Shown one piece after another: positions 41,476 through 50,437 of a DNA stretch of 64,000 nt (position 1 is the first letter of the stretch; the number at the start of each line of letters is the position of its first letter). The stretch lies in the NCBI GenBank assembly GCA_035536775.1, contig DATLNM010000017.1, positions 1 to 64,000 of the forward strand. Reading direction: 5' to 3'. Origin of the DNA: DATLNM01 sp035536775 (GTDB lineage Bacteria > Actinomycetota > CADDZG01 > WHSQ01). A model generated the notes under the pieces. It was not told the DNA's origin and did no database searches. It saw only the letters and a program-made list of their open reading frames with translations. A program made the translations under genes and the position numbers.

Positions 41476-42536
41476 TGTCCAGGACCAGGGCCCTAGCCCT
41501 TGCTGCACTCGTGTGCCTTGCCGGCACGTCGTGCAATGCGCTCGGTCTTCCTAGCAACTGCGGCGGCACCGAGGTCATCGCTAACTTCCGCCAGGTAGGC
41601 GATCTCGTGGTGGCGGCCAACGTGCAATCGGCCGACGTAGTGGTCGGCACGATCCAGGACATCGAGCTCGACGGATGGCAGGCGCGCGTAGGGTTGTGCC
41701 TCAACGAGGGCGAGGAGATCTCGGCCGACGTCAAGGCCGTCGTGCGCACCACCTCGTTGCTCGGCGAGAAGTTCGTCGACCTCAAGCCATTGAGTGAAGG
41801 CCCGCCGTTCCTCCAAGACGGCGACGTCTTGACGGTCGAGCAAACCGGCAAGGCCACCGAACTCGAAGATGTCTTCGCCCGCCTCGCATCGATCCTCGGA
41901 GCCGGCAACCTCGAGCAGCTGAACCGGTTCACCGCGGCGCAGGCCGAGATCCTCTCCGAGCACACCGACGACCTTCGCCTCATCCTGAGGGAGCTGCACA
42001 AGTTCACCGACACACTCGACGGGCGGCGCGACCAGATCGGCGCGGCGATCGATTCTCTCGACGCGGTCGCACGCACCACGCTGGCCGACGCCGGGATCCT
42101 CGAACAGTTCCTCGAGTCGTTCGCCGGCGCGTCCGGCGTGCTCGCCGACCAGAAGAACGGACTTCAAAGCCTGCTGAGGAGCCTCGACCGCTTCACGGAG
42201 GTCAGCGTGCAGCTCTTGCGTGAGACCCAAGGCGGGTTCGAGACACAGTTCAAGAAGCTCAGGCCCGTCCTGCGGGTGCTCGTCGAGAATTCGGCGAACG
42301 TCCGAGAGTCGATCCAGACGCTCGCGACGTTCGCGGAGTACTGGCCCGAATCGATGCCGGGCGACTATCTCCAGCTCGATGTCTGCCAGGCCTCGCCGGA
42401 TATGTACGGGCAAGGCCTCACGTGCCCACAGTCGTTCGGCTCCGGGGGGGCACCGCCGGTGTCGAGCCGTGACGGCAGCGCCGCGAACGCGGTCGACCTC
42501 ATCATGAAGCAACCTTTGGGCGGGGGCAGGCGATGA
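41475..42536 (+). CDS. mceE: Mce family lipoprotein MceE (LprK-like)
   Basis: Fifth Mce subunit, 353 aa. It begins with a lipoprotein-like signal (RALALAALVCLAGTSCN) instead of a retained anchor; the lipobox is imperfect, but the MceE position is normally a lipoprotein. MCE domain about 33-115 (VIANFRQVGDLVVAANVQSADVVVG in outline), then helical needle. The start overlaps the mceD stop (TGATG), and the stop overlaps mceF (ATGA). Confidence 0.9.
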   Translation: MSRTRALALAALVCLAGTSCNALGLPSNCGGTEVIANFRQVGDLVVAANVQSADVVVGTIQDIELDGWQARVGLCLNEGEEISADVKAVVRTTSLLGEKFVDLKPLSEGPPFLQDGDVLTVEQTGKATELEDVFARLASILGAGNLEQLNRFTAAQAEILSEHTDDLRLILRELHKFTDTLDGRRDQIGAAIDSLDAVARTTLADAGILEQFLESFAGASGVLADQKNGLQSLLRSLDRFTEVSVQLLRETQGGFETQFKKLRPVLRVLVENSANVRESIQTLATFAEYWPESMPGDYLQLDVCQASPDMYGQGLTCPQSFGSGGAPPVSSRDGSAANAVDLIMKQPLGGGRR

Positions 42537-43750
42537 AGCTCTCGCCCAAGGCCAAGATCAACATCAACCTGGTGGCGTTCGGTCTCCTCGCGGTGGGACT
42601 CATCTACGGAATGGCGACGCAGGTTCTGACCTCGCTGGAGAGCCGCTACTCGGTGTTCGCGACCTTCCCGGATGCTGGCGGTGTCTTCACCAACCAGGAG
42701 GTCACCTACCGCGGGCTGACCGTGGGCCAGGTCGGCGAGATGAAGGTCGTTCCCGAAGGCGTAAGCATCGAACTGCTCATCAACGATGAATTCGAGATCC
42801 CCGAAGAAGGCATCGAGGCACGCGTCATGTTCAAGAGCGCGGTCGGCGAACAGTTCGTCGACCTTCTCCCTGCATCTGACGACGCGCCCTTCCTCGAAGA
42901 CGGAGACGAGATCCCGCTCGCTCAGACCTCGATCCCCGTCAGCACGCAGGAGCTGCTGTCCGCGGTCGAGGCGGTCTTGCGCGGGGTTCCGCCTCGCGCT
43001 CTGGAGGGCGCAGTGGATGCCCTGGGTGAGGGACTGACCGGACGAGGGTCCGACCTCGCACGCATATTTGAATCCGCGGCCGTGCTCGCCGAGCTCTTCG
43101 CCGACGCCGCTCCAGAGATCCACGGCATCCTGACCGAGGGCACCAAGCTGGGCGACGAGTTCATCAAGTCTCGCCGCGACTTCGTCGAAGCGATCGAGAC
43201 CCTCGTGACCGTGAGCGCGACCCTCTCGGGGAGCACCGAGGACCTGCGGCGGTTGCTAGAGGGAACGAAGCTCTCCTCGGAGGAGATCGACGCGTTGCTC
43301 GACGAGTTCCGCCCTGCCCTCGAAGAGGTCATCACCGAGCTCGGAGAGGTCAATGCGCTCCAGGCCGATCACTCGGACGACCTGATCCGGCTGTTCGAGA
43401 ACCTGCCGTTGGCGCTGAATGCGGTGTCGAGCACCTTCGAGCCCGACACCGGGATGATCCGGTTCGGGTTGATCCAGGAGTCGGGCCGTCATGCTTGCAG
43501 TTACGGAACAGACCGGAGGCGTCCAGAGGACCGTGGCAACCGGCCGATCCCAAAGAACGCGTCGTGCGACACCGTCGGCGCACCGCAGGACGAGGCCCCG
43601 GCGTCATCCTCAGACGAACGTCGAGGTCGCAGGGTGAGCCCGACCGTCTTCGACACCTTCGAGTCGGTATCGCAATCGTTCGAGAACGCTCCCCTGCCCG
43701 GCCGCATGGCCGACTGGTCGTGGACGCTCTTCTACCTGAACGTTATGTAG
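42533..43750 (+). CDS. mceF: Mce family protein MceF
   Basis: Sixth Mce subunit, 405 aa. Anchor about 10-30 (NINLVAFGLLAVGLIYGM), MCE domain about 38-120 (YSVFATFPDAGGVFTNQEVTYRGLTVG in outline), long helical region to about 310, then a loop with two cysteines (HACSYG and NASCDT) and a hydrophobic/aromatic end DWSWTLFYLNVM. It completes a full A-F set, enough for a heterohexameric needle. Confidence 0.92.
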   Translation: MKLSPKAKININLVAFGLLAVGLIYGMATQVLTSLESRYSVFATFPDAGGVFTNQEVTYRGLTVGQVGEMKVVPEGVSIELLINDEFEIPEEGIEARVMFKSAVGEQFVDLLPASDDAPFLEDGDEIPLAQTSIPVSTQELLSAVEAVLRGVPPRALEGAVDALGEGLTGRGSDLARIFESAAVLAELFADAAPEIHGILTEGTKLGDEFIKSRRDFVEAIETLVTVSATLSGSTEDLRRLLEGTKLSSEEIDALLDEFRPALEEVITELGEVNALQADHSDDLIRLFENLPLALNAVSSTFEPDTGMIRFGLIQESGRHACSYGTDRRRPEDRGNRPIPKNASCDTVGAPQDEAPASSSDERRGRRVSPTVFDTFESVSQSFENAPLPGRMADWSWTLFYLNVM

Positions 43751-43790
43751 CGAGGCAGGGCGAGGCCTGCGGCATCGCCCTCCGTGCCCG
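43751..43790 (-). repeat. Partial copy of the dispersed palindromic element
   Basis: On the minus strand, GGCGATGCCGCAGGC-TCG matches the hairpin core of the elements at 13111-13203 and 55917-56014. Flanking arms GGCA..GGGCGA / TCGCCC..TGCC pair. It lies directly after the mceF stop and before the mam gene; it may stabilise or end the upstream message. Confidence 0.55.
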
Positions 43791-43819
43791 AAAAAGAGAA
43801 CGAACGTAAGGTAGCCACC

Positions 43820-44857
43820 ATGGAATCGACTGGGAGTACCCCCGCCGAAGAGGACGACGCTTCGGCCGACGATCTCGGCCCCGAGGGGGCGCCGATCGCC
43901 GGCGACGCGGCGGATGAGGCTGTGCCCGAGGGTGTCGAAGATCTGCTCGTTGACTTCGAGGACGAGGATGATGGGTCCCCCGACCGAACCGTGACCCTGA
44001 ACGACCCCGCCGCGGAGTCCCGCGCCGACCCCGTGCTGGGTGTGGACTACGAGGAAGTTATCGAGGACCCCGTCGTGGATGCGCCGGCCCCCGCGGACCA
44101 CGAGGTCGACTTCGAGGAGCCTGCGTTCGAGATCTACGAGGAGGCCTCGCTCGAAGAGGAGGCGCTCGAGGAATTCCCCCGCAGCTCGGTGGTGTCGGGC
44201 GAGAGACGCCCGACACAGAGAGGCGATCGGCCTGTTGCGGCGCGCCCGGCCAAGGCAGGCTCCTCGGCGCGTTCCCCGTCTTCCTCCTGGGATCGCCCAC
44301 CCCCCGCGCGTCGCGGGTCCCCCGAGCGCCAGCGCAGCTCGAAACTCGTCCCCGCACTGTCGATCGCCCTTATGTTCACTCTGGCGCTCGCGGCCGTGCT
44401 CGGAGCGAAGACGCTCGTCGAGACCGACGCGTCGAGCAGCGAGGTCGCCGATTTCATGAAGGAGCAGACGCCGCGGGTGGCACGTTCCGCGACCGAAGTG
44501 GCGACGCTTCTGATGAATTACGACTCGACGAACCTCGAAGAGGTGAGCGCGGACCTCCTCAGTCGGTCCACAGGCAACTTCCGCGAGGACTACGAGGACG
44601 TGTTGTCGGGAGGGCTAAGCGACGCGCTGAAGGAAGCATCGGCTTCATCGCGCGGCCAGATCCTCGAAGGACCCGACATCTTCTTCAGGGAGCCATCTGA
44701 AGCGATCGCGATCATCAGGCTGAGTCAGACGACACAGTCGACCGAGAACCCCGAGGGCCAAAGCTTCATCTACGTGATGAAGATCACTATGCTCGAAACC
44801 AAGGAAGGCGGCTGGAAAGCAGACCGCATAGAGATCCTGAGCCAGGAGCGCGCTTAG
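43820..44857 (+). CDS. Mce-associated membrane protein
   Basis: A 345-aa protein. Residues 1 to about 130 are very acidic and probably disordered, followed by a basic Arg/Ser/Pro stretch. One membrane helix lies about 174-195 (LVPALSIALMFTLALAAVLG), and an extracytoplasmic NTF2-like domain about 200-345 has the ending GGWKADRIEIL typical of Mce-associated (Mam) proteins. Such proteins help assemble or stabilise Mce complexes. ATG at 43820 is preferred over GTG at 43784. It overlaps the convergent pterin dehydratase gene by 4 nt. Confidence 0.8.
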   Translation: MESTGSTPAEEDDASADDLGPEGAPIAGDAADEAVPEGVEDLLVDFEDEDDGSPDRTVTLNDPAAESRADPVLGVDYEEVIEDPVVDAPAPADHEVDFEEPAFEIYEEASLEEEALEEFPRSSVVSGERRPTQRGDRPVAARPAKAGSSARSPSSSWDRPPPARRGSPERQRSSKLVPALSIALMFTLALAAVLGAKTLVETDASSSEVADFMKEQTPRVARSATEVATLLMNYDSTNLEEVSADLLSRSTGNFREDYEDVLSGGLSDALKEASASSRGQILEGPDIFFREPSEAIAIIRLSQTTQSTENPEGQSFIYVMKITMLETKEGGWKADRIEILSQERA

Positions 44858-45144
44858 TTGATCGACTGCTCGATCTCGCCGGCAAAGTCGAAATCGAGCG
44901 CTGTGAGCCCACCCTCGGAGTGCGTCGTCAGGAGTAGCCTGACTTTGTTCCAGCGGATGTCGATGTCCGGATGGTGGTCGTAGCGGTCTGCGAGCTTCGC
45001 GAGGTCGTTAACGAACTTGATCGCGGTCGTGAAGTCGTCGAACTCGAAAACCTTCTCGATCCCGTCCCCTTCACGCTCCCAGTCACCCAGCTCGTCGAGG
45101 CGTTGTTCGATCTCCTCTTCGTCCAGAAGGTCGGCCACACTCAC
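44854..45144 (-). CDS. 4a-Hydroxytetrahydrobiopterin (pterin-4a-carbinolamine) dehydratase
   Basis: A 96-aa PCD/DCoH-family enzyme that recycles the carbinolamine of pterin cofactors. The active-site motif DRYDHHPDIDIRWNKV (about 53-68) with paired His is intact, and the ELGDWEREGDGIEKVFEF opening is typical. GTG at 45144 is annotated; GTG at 45138, with AAGGGG better spaced, is also possible. Pterin-dependent hydroxylases were not seen nearby. Confidence 0.9.
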   Translation of the reverse strand: MSVADLLDEEEIEQRLDELGDWEREGDGIEKVFEFDDFTTAIKFVNDLAKLADRYDHHPDIDIRWNKVRLLLTTHSEGGLTALDFDFAGEIEQSIN

Positions 45145-45259
45145 CCCTTTTCACATGACGCTCTAGCCCGGATTCTGCCTTCGCGGCGCACCATACCGCG
45201 CGCACAACCTCCCTATACTCGCCCTGCTTGCTGAGCCAAATAAGGAAGGCCAGGCTGTC

Positions 45260-46279
45260 ATGGACTACGGCATAGGTGTGGGCGGACCGATGGGGATGAT
45301 CGGCCCGATGGGCCACATGGTGGAGGAGGCCGGCTTCGAGTCGTGCTGGGCGGCCGAGACCACGAACACCGCGTTCATCTCGGCCGCGACGGCCGTCCAT
45401 CACACCTCCAAGATCAACGTGGGCACGGCGATAGCCCTTGCTTTCCCCCGCTCGCCGACGATCACGGCCATGACTGCTTGGGACCTCGACGAGCTGTCGG
45501 GCGGCCGCTTCATCCTCGGCCTCGGCTCGCAGGTAAAGAGGGTCAACGAGAACCGATTCTCGGTGAAGTTCGAACATCCGGCCCCCAAACTGAAGGAATA
45601 CGCGCAGGCGATCCGAACGGTGTGGGCGGCGAACCGAGGCGAGGACGTCGTGTTCGAGGGCCGCTTCTACAACGTCACGATGCCGACCTTCCACGGCTCG
45701 CCCCAGCCCCACCGGAGGGACGTCCCGATCTACTTCGCAGCGGTCGGCGCGGTGATGTCGAGGGTGTGCGGCGAGGTCGCCGACGGACTCCTCGGCCACC
45801 CTCTGGCCTCACCCCTGTACCTAACGGAGGTCGTCAAGCCCGCGATCGCAGAGGGCGCGGAACGCGCAGGACGCAAACCCGAGGAGTGCAACCTCACGGC
45901 CTGCCCGATGATCTCTATCTCGGACGACGTCGACCTCGCGCGTCGAGAGGTCAAGCTTCAGATCGCGTTCTACGCGACGACGCGCACTTACACGCCGATC
46001 CTTGCTCTCCACGGGAAGGAAGGCCTTGTGCCCGATCTACGCGACGCGTTCGGGGCCAAGGACAAGGACCGGATGATCGAGCTCATCGACGACGAGCTGT
46101 GCGATGCGATCGCCGTAGCCGGGCCCGTCGGCGAGGTTAAGGACAAGGTCGCGCGGTGGAATGGACTGGCCGATCGCTTGATGGTCGCCGGCCCGTGGTA
46201 CGGACCGTCGGCCGGGCGGATGATGGAGAACTACCAGGCCCTCGTCGAAACGTTTGGTTCGCGCGAGCCGTCGTCCTAG
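45260..46279 (+). CDS. LLM-class (luciferase-like) F420-dependent oxidoreductase
   Basis: A 339-aa TIM-barrel flavin/F420 oxidoreductase. AEEAGFESCWAAET-like opening, the INVGTAIALAFPRSPTITAM stretch (about 52-71) and DELSGGRFILGLGSQ (about 76-90) are typical of actinobacterial F420-dependent members, and HRRDVPIYFAA marks the core. No exported signal. Substrate unknown. A TATACT -10-like box lies at 45214-45219. The stop overlaps the ispH stop tail to tail. Confidence 0.88.
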   Translation: MDYGIGVGGPMGMIGPMGHMVEEAGFESCWAAETTNTAFISAATAVHHTSKINVGTAIALAFPRSPTITAMTAWDLDELSGGRFILGLGSQVKRVNENRFSVKFEHPAPKLKEYAQAIRTVWAANRGEDVVFEGRFYNVTMPTFHGSPQPHRRDVPIYFAAVGAVMSRVCGEVADGLLGHPLASPLYLTEVVKPAIAEGAERAGRKPEECNLTACPMISISDDVDLARREVKLQIAFYATTRTYTPILALHGKEGLVPDLRDAFGAKDKDRMIELIDDELCDAIAVAGPVGEVKDKVARWNGLADRLMVAGPWYGPSAGRMMENYQALVETFGSREPSS

Positions 46280-47223
46280 CCCGTAGGTGCCGGCGCGTCC
46301 TCCCTCAGCCACGGCGGTAGCGAGAACGTGACGGCTTCAGTCGTTACCTCGCGAGTCTCTACGGTCGCGTAACCGAGCTCGGCAAGCCGTGCCAGCAGAC
46401 GATCGACCAGGACCTCCGGGGCACTTGCGCCCGAGCTCACGCCGACGACTTCGGCGCCTTCCAACCAGGCCGGGTCGAGGTCGGTTTCATCGGGGACCAG
46501 ATACGCCCTGCATCCCGCGACCTTGGCGACTTCGACAAGCCGGTTCGAGTTGCTGGAGTTGATCGCTCCGACGATCAGGACGACGTCGGACTCGGGCGCG
46601 ATCGCCTTGACCGCGACCTGCCGGTTCTGGGTCGCGTAGCAGATGTCGTCCGAGCGGGGACCGGCGAGATCCGAGAACCGGTCACGTAGCGATTCGACGA
46701 CGTTCAGCGTGTCGTCGACCGAGAGAGTCGTCTGGGTCAGGTATGCGACGGGCTCGTCCGGGTCGAGGCCCAGCGCGTCGATCTGTTCGGGCGTCTCGAT
46801 CACCATCGTGCTGTCGGGTGCCTCTCCCGCGGTTCCCTCGATCTCCTCGTGGCCGTGATGCCCGACCAGCACGATCTTGCGACCCGACCGCGCGAAGCGC
46901 TTCGCCTCGAGGTGGACCTTCGTGACGAGCGGGCATGTCGCGTCGATGACCTCGAGGCCCCGGGCTTGGGCATTGCGTCGAACCTCCGGCGAGACCCCGT
47001 GCGCCGAGAACACGCAGACGGCGCCTTCGGGGATGTCGCTCTCCGACTCGACGAATATCGCTCCACGCTTCTCGAGCTCGCTGACGACGTGGCGGTTGTG
47101 GACGATCTCCTTGCGCACGTAGACGGGCGCGCCGCACGTCTCGAGGGCGCGCTCGACGATCTGCACGGCGCGGTCGACCCCGGCGCAATACCCGCGCGGA
47201 GCCGCCAGGATCACCTTCTTCAT
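46276..47223 (-). CDS. ispH: 4-Hydroxy-3-methylbut-2-enyl diphosphate reductase
   Basis: Last step of the MEP isoprenoid pathway, giving IPP and DMAPP. At 315 aa it is typical. The three [4Fe-4S] ligands sit in APRGYCAGVDRAV (C13), IDATCPLVTKVH (about 96) and DDICYATQNRQVAV (about 195). HNRHVV, SAHGVSP and GHHGHEEIEGT supply substrate-binding residues. ATG at 47223. The minus-strand gene nth lies upstream of it across the 332-bp repeat region. Confidence 0.96.
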   Translation of the reverse strand: MKKVILAAPRGYCAGVDRAVQIVERALETCGAPVYVRKEIVHNRHVVSELEKRGAIFVESESDIPEGAVCVFSAHGVSPEVRRNAQARGLEVIDATCPLVTKVHLEAKRFARSGRKIVLVGHHGHEEIEGTAGEAPDSTMVIETPEQIDALGLDPDEPVAYLTQTTLSVDDTLNVVESLRDRFSDLAGPRSDDICYATQNRQVAVKAIAPESDVVLIVGAINSSNSNRLVEVAKVAGCRAYLVPDETDLDPAWLEGAEVVGVSSGASAPEVLVDRLLARLAELGYATVETREVTTEAVTFSLPPWLREDAPAPTG

Positions 47224-47290
47224 GTAACTCAGCCTAGTGGGTGTCCCGGGCAACAAGGTCGCCGGGTTGTAAAGGTACTGCGCCGAGGGC

Positions 47291-47449
47291 GTGCCGGTCA
47301 GCCGGGCGTGCCGGTCAGCCGGGCGTGCCGGTCAGCCGGGCGTGCCGGTCAGCCGGGCGTGCCGGTCAGCCGGGCGTGCCGGTCAGCCGGGCGGCCGGTC
47401 AGCCGGGCGTGCCGGTCAGCCGGGCGTGCCGGTCAGCCGGGCGTGCCGG
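47291..47449. repeat. 17-bp tandem array A (9 units plus partial)
   Basis: Nine direct copies of GTGCCGGTCAGCCGGGC from 47291 to 47442 (the seventh is 16 bp), then a partial copy. It lies in the 332-bp gap between ispH and nth (47224-47555), which holds no gene. The unit has no stop codon and 17 is not a multiple of 3, so long spurious open frames run through it. Confidence 0.95.
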
Positions 47450-47464
47450 GCTGCGGGCTGCCCC

Positions 47465-47556
47465 GGTGGACCGGCTGCCCGGGTGGACCGGCTGCCCGGG
47501 TGGACCGGCTGCCCGGGTGGACCGGCTGCCCGGGTGGACCGGCTGCCCGGGTGGCC
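47465..47556. repeat. 17-bp tandem array B (5 units plus partial)
   Basis: Five exact copies of GGTGGACCGGCTGCCCG from 47465 to 47549, then a partial one. It has the same 17-bp period as array A and, read on the opposite strand, a related sequence (GCCGGTC followed by a CGGGC end). The two arrays thus form a long imperfect inverted repeat, and B reaches the end of nth. Confidence 0.95.
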
Positions 47557-48290
47557 TAAGCGCCCCGTGGCTTGGCGCGCGGTTTGGCTTTAACGCGGAA
47601 GAGGTCGGGGAGACCGGCTTCCTGGCTGGACGGACATAGGGGCTCGATCGGGCAGCGGGCGCACTCAGGCTTCTTCGCGATGCAGGTCTGGCGGCCATGT
47701 TCGATGAACAGGTTGACCGTCCGCAGCCGTTTCTTCGCCGGCACGATCGGGAGGAGGTCCTGCTCGATGCGGACGGCCTCCTTCGAATCCCATTCCGTCA
47801 GTCCGAGGCGCACCGAGACGCGACCGACGTGGGTATCGACGGCCATCCCTGCGTCGGGATCTTTGGATGCGGCCTCCGGGAAGCAATTGCCCTGGACGAT
47901 GTTGGCGGTCTTGCGCGCCACACCGGGCAGCGTGATGAGCTCGGCGATCGTGGATGGCACCTCGCCGCCGAAGTCCTCGAGCAGCTTCGTCGCCAGACCG
48001 CGGAGTGCCTTGGTCTTCTGGCGGAAGAAGCCGGTCGCGTGGATGTCCTCTTGGAGCTCCTCTTCGGGGACTGCCAGGTAATCCTCAGGACGCGGATACT
48101 TAACGAATAGGCGCTCGGTGACCTCGTTGACCTTCACATCGGTCGACTGAGCAGAAAGGACCGTAGCCACGACGCACTCGAGGGGGTTCGAGAACCTCAG
48201 GGCGACCTTCGCGTCCGGATAGGCCTTCTCCAGGGCGGCCAGGATCTTGGGCATGCGCTCGGATGGTGGAGATGACCTGCTGAGCGGCAT
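47556..48290 (-). CDS. nth: Endonuclease III (DNA glycosylase/AP lyase)
   Basis: Base-excision repair enzyme for oxidised pyrimidines, 244 aa. The helix-hairpin-helix LPGVARKTANIVQGNCF (about 126-142) has the catalytic Lys, and the catalytic Asp is in VDTHVGRVSVRLGL (about 158). The C-terminal [4Fe-4S] loop has the C-x6-C-x2-C-x5-C pattern CIAKKPECARCPIEPLC. ATG at 48290 gives a 12-residue lead; ATG at 48254 is an alternative. The start is only 18 bp from the divergent paaA start. Its 3' end touches tandem array B. Confidence 0.95.
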   Translation of the reverse strand: MPLSRSSPPSERMPKILAALEKAYPDAKVALRFSNPLECVVATVLSAQSTDVKVNEVTERLFVKYPRPEDYLAVPEEELQEDIHATGFFRQKTKALRGLATKLLEDFGGEVPSTIAELITLPGVARKTANIVQGNCFPEAASKDPDAGMAVDTHVGRVSVRLGLTEWDSKEAVRIEQDLLPIVPAKKRLRTVNLFIEHGRQTCIAKKPECARCPIEPLCPSSQEAGLPDLFRVKAKPRAKPRGA

Positions 48291-48308
48291 GGCAACTAAG
48301 ATACCTAC

Positions 48309-49226
48309 ATGACATACGAAGAACGGCTCGCCGCCTTCAACGCGCACATCGAGTCTGGCGGGAAGGTCGAGACGCAGGACTGGATGCCCGACGACTACCG
48401 GCGCGGCGTCCTCAAGTTCATCGAGATGCACGCGAACAGCGAGATCATGGGCGCCCTCCCCGAGCGTGAGTGCCTCCCGAGCGCGCCTTCCCTGCAGCGC
48501 AAGATGTCACTGTGCGCCAAGATCCAAGACGAGGTCGGTCACGCGCAGCTCCTCTACCGGGTCGCCGAGGACCTCGGCAAGGCGCGCGACACCATGTTCG
48601 AGGATCTCGTGCAGGGGAGATCCAAGTTCCACAACGTCTTCCACTACCCGGTGAAGCACTGGGGCGACGTAGCGATCATCGGGTGGCTCATCGACGGTGC
48701 GGCCCTCGTGACCCAAGCTGCGCTCCTGGACTCCTCCTACGCGCCGTACACCAGGGTCCTGAAACGCATCTGCTCCGAGGAGCAGCTCCACCTCCGCCAT
48801 GGTGAGGACATCACGCTCGAGCTCGCGTCCGGCACGGACGCCCAGCGCGAGATGTTCCAGGAGGCCCTCAACCGTTGGTGGCTTGCGATCATCCACTTCT
48901 TCGGCCCTCGCTCTAACGTCGAGAAGGACCTGCTCTTGAAGTGGAAGGTCAAGACCCGTACCAACGAGGATCTGCGGGCGGAGTTCCTCGACCGCTACGT
49001 GCCTAAGATCCTCGAGCTCGGGTTCACCTTCCCGACGCCGGTCCCCCACAAAGACGGCGAGCACTGGGTCATCGACGACGCCGACATCGACTGGGAGCCA
49101 CTCGAAGCCGTCAAGCGGAACGAGGGCCCCGAGACGAAACGCCGTCTGACGGCCCGCCGCGAGATGTACGAGAGCCATCGCTGGGTGCGCGACGCGCTCG
49201 GCGAGCCTTCCATCCACGCGGCCTGA
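48309..49226 (+). CDS. paaA: Phenylacetyl-CoA epoxidase subunit A (catalytic di-iron)
   Basis: Catalytic alpha subunit of the multicomponent monooxygenase forming the ring epoxide of phenylacetyl-CoA, 305 aa. Di-iron ligand motifs are EIMGALPERECLP, KIQDEVGHAQLLYR (ExxH, about 72) and SEEQLHLRHGED (about 156-167). ATG at 48309. A TAAGAT -10-like box (48297-48302) ends only 6 nt before the ATG, suggesting a leaderless transcript. First gene of paaABCD. Confidence 0.95.
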   Translation: MTYEERLAAFNAHIESGGKVETQDWMPDDYRRGVLKFIEMHANSEIMGALPERECLPSAPSLQRKMSLCAKIQDEVGHAQLLYRVAEDLGKARDTMFEDLVQGRSKFHNVFHYPVKHWGDVAIIGWLIDGAALVTQAALLDSSYAPYTRVLKRICSEEQLHLRHGEDITLELASGTDAQREMFQEALNRWWLAIIHFFGPRSNVEKDLLLKWKVKTRTNEDLRAEFLDRYVPKILELGFTFPTPVPHKDGEHWVIDDADIDWEPLEAVKRNEGPETKRRLTARREMYESHRWVRDALGEPSIHAA

Positions 49227-49241
49227 GGCCGGGGTCCTCCC

Positions 49242-49601
49242 GTGGATGTCTACGAGGTTTTCCGGCGGTCCGGCCACAAAGAGCCGTTCGAGCACAGTGG
49301 CAGCGTCATCGCCCCCGACCCAGACATGGCACTGATGATGGCGAAAGAGTGCTTCCTGCGCCGGCGCGAGGGCGAGCACCTCTGGGTCGTGCGCCGTTCG
49401 GACATCCATTCCTTCTCGGACGAATCCATGCTGACCGTGGGTGCGGACAAGATGTACCGGTTCGCCGAGGCCTACCGCGACGTGGTGGCGAAACGCGAGA
49501 GGGCGCGCACGCGCGCTCAGGGCCTTGCCGGCGAGGGCCATGGGTCCGCCGGGGCCGGAACGCCGAGTTCCGTAACTGATCGCGCGGAGAAGTCGACATG
49601 A
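49242..49601 (+). CDS. paaB: Phenylacetyl-CoA epoxidase subunit B
   Basis: Small structural/bridging subunit, 119 aa; the core (about 1-90) has YEVFRRSGHKEPFEHSGSV and HLWVVRRSDIH as in other PaaB proteins. The tail (about 92-119) is a low-complexity extension. GTG start at 49242, 15 nt after paaA. The stop overlaps paaC (ATGA). Confidence 0.93.
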   Translation: MDVYEVFRRSGHKEPFEHSGSVIAPDPDMALMMAKECFLRRREGEHLWVVRRSDIHSFSDESMLTVGADKMYRFAEAYRDVVAKRERARTRAQGLAGEGHGSAGAGTPSSVTDRAEKST

Positions 49602-50437
49602 GTGAGGCGCTGGTCGCTCTCGTCACCGCGCTCGGCGACGACGAGCTGATCCTCGGGCACCGTCATTCCGAATGGACGGGCTACGCCCCCCACATCGAGG
49701 AGGACGTCGCGTTCTCGTCGATCGCCCAAGACGAGATCGGGCACGCGGCGGGCTACTACTCGATCGCCGCGGCCGCTGCCGGTGGGGACCCCGACGTGAT
49801 CGCGCTAGGCCGGCCGGCGAACGCCTACCGCAACGCGATCCTTTGTGAAAGGCCTAATTCCGACTGGGCCTACACACTCGCCAGACACTGGGTGTACGAC
49901 ATCGCTGAAGACATCCGGCTCGAGGCCCTTGAAGGCTCAGCGCACGCAGATCTCGCCGGTCTCGCGACGAAGATCAGACGCGAGGAGCGCTACCACCAGC
50001 TGCACGCATCGATGTGGCTGAAGCGCGTCGCGGGCGGACCTGTCGAAGGGCGGACGAAGCTCTCATCTGCGCTCTCGCTGGTCATGGCCGATGTTCCCGG
50101 GCTCTTCGAGCCGTTCGAGCTCGAAGACGAAGCCGTAAAGGAGGGCTTCCTGCCGGTCCCCTCCGGTGAGCAACTGGAACGGTTCAAGGCGAGCGCAGCC
50201 GAAGGCTTGGAGGCAGCCGGCTTGCCCGATGCAGTTGGGATAGGCGCGTCCGGCACGCGCGCAGAGCTGATCGCGTCGTCCTCCGGAGACCTGATAGCGC
50301 GCGACGAAGATGGAGATGGTGCGGCCGATCCGCCGGATGGCGCGGGCGGCCGTTATGGTCGCCACACCCCCTCGTTCGATGAGCTCTGGGACGTGATGAC
50401 AGTCACGTACCGAGACAATCCTGGAGCGACATGGTGA
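49598..50437 (+). CDS. paaC: Phenylacetyl-CoA epoxidase subunit C
   Basis: Structural ferritin-like beta subunit that pairs with PaaA, 279 aa. DDELILGHRHSEWTGYAPHIEEDVAFSSIAQDEIGHA in outline (about 13-49) and the later IRREERYHQLHASMWLKR are characteristic. A C-terminal Asp/Gly-rich insertion (about 225-255) precedes the usual FDELWDVMT ending. The stop overlaps the paaD start. Confidence 0.93.
   Translation: MSEALVALVTALGDDELILGHRHSEWTGYAPHIEEDVAFSSIAQDEIGHAAGYYSIAAAAAGGDPDVIALGRPANAYRNAILCERPNSDWAYTLARHWVYDIAEDIRLEALEGSAHADLAGLATKIRREERYHQLHASMWLKRVAGGPVEGRTKLSSALSLVMADVPGLFEPFELEDEAVKEGFLPVPSGEQLERFKASAAEGLEAAGLPDAVGIGASGTRAELIASSSGDLIARDEDGDGAADPPDGAGGRYGRHTPSFDELWDVMTVTYRDNPGATW

Noticed and set aside
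47291..47556. CRISPR-like array
   Set aside because: Units are directly adjacent with no variable spacers and no cas genes are nearby.
46849..47639. Long plus-strand open frames through the 17-bp arrays, encoding Arg/Ala/Gly/Pro repeats
   Set aside because: The repeat unit has no stop codon in any frame and 17 is not a multiple of 3, so all three frames stay open by chance. The frames also run antisense to ispH and nth, which are certain genes.
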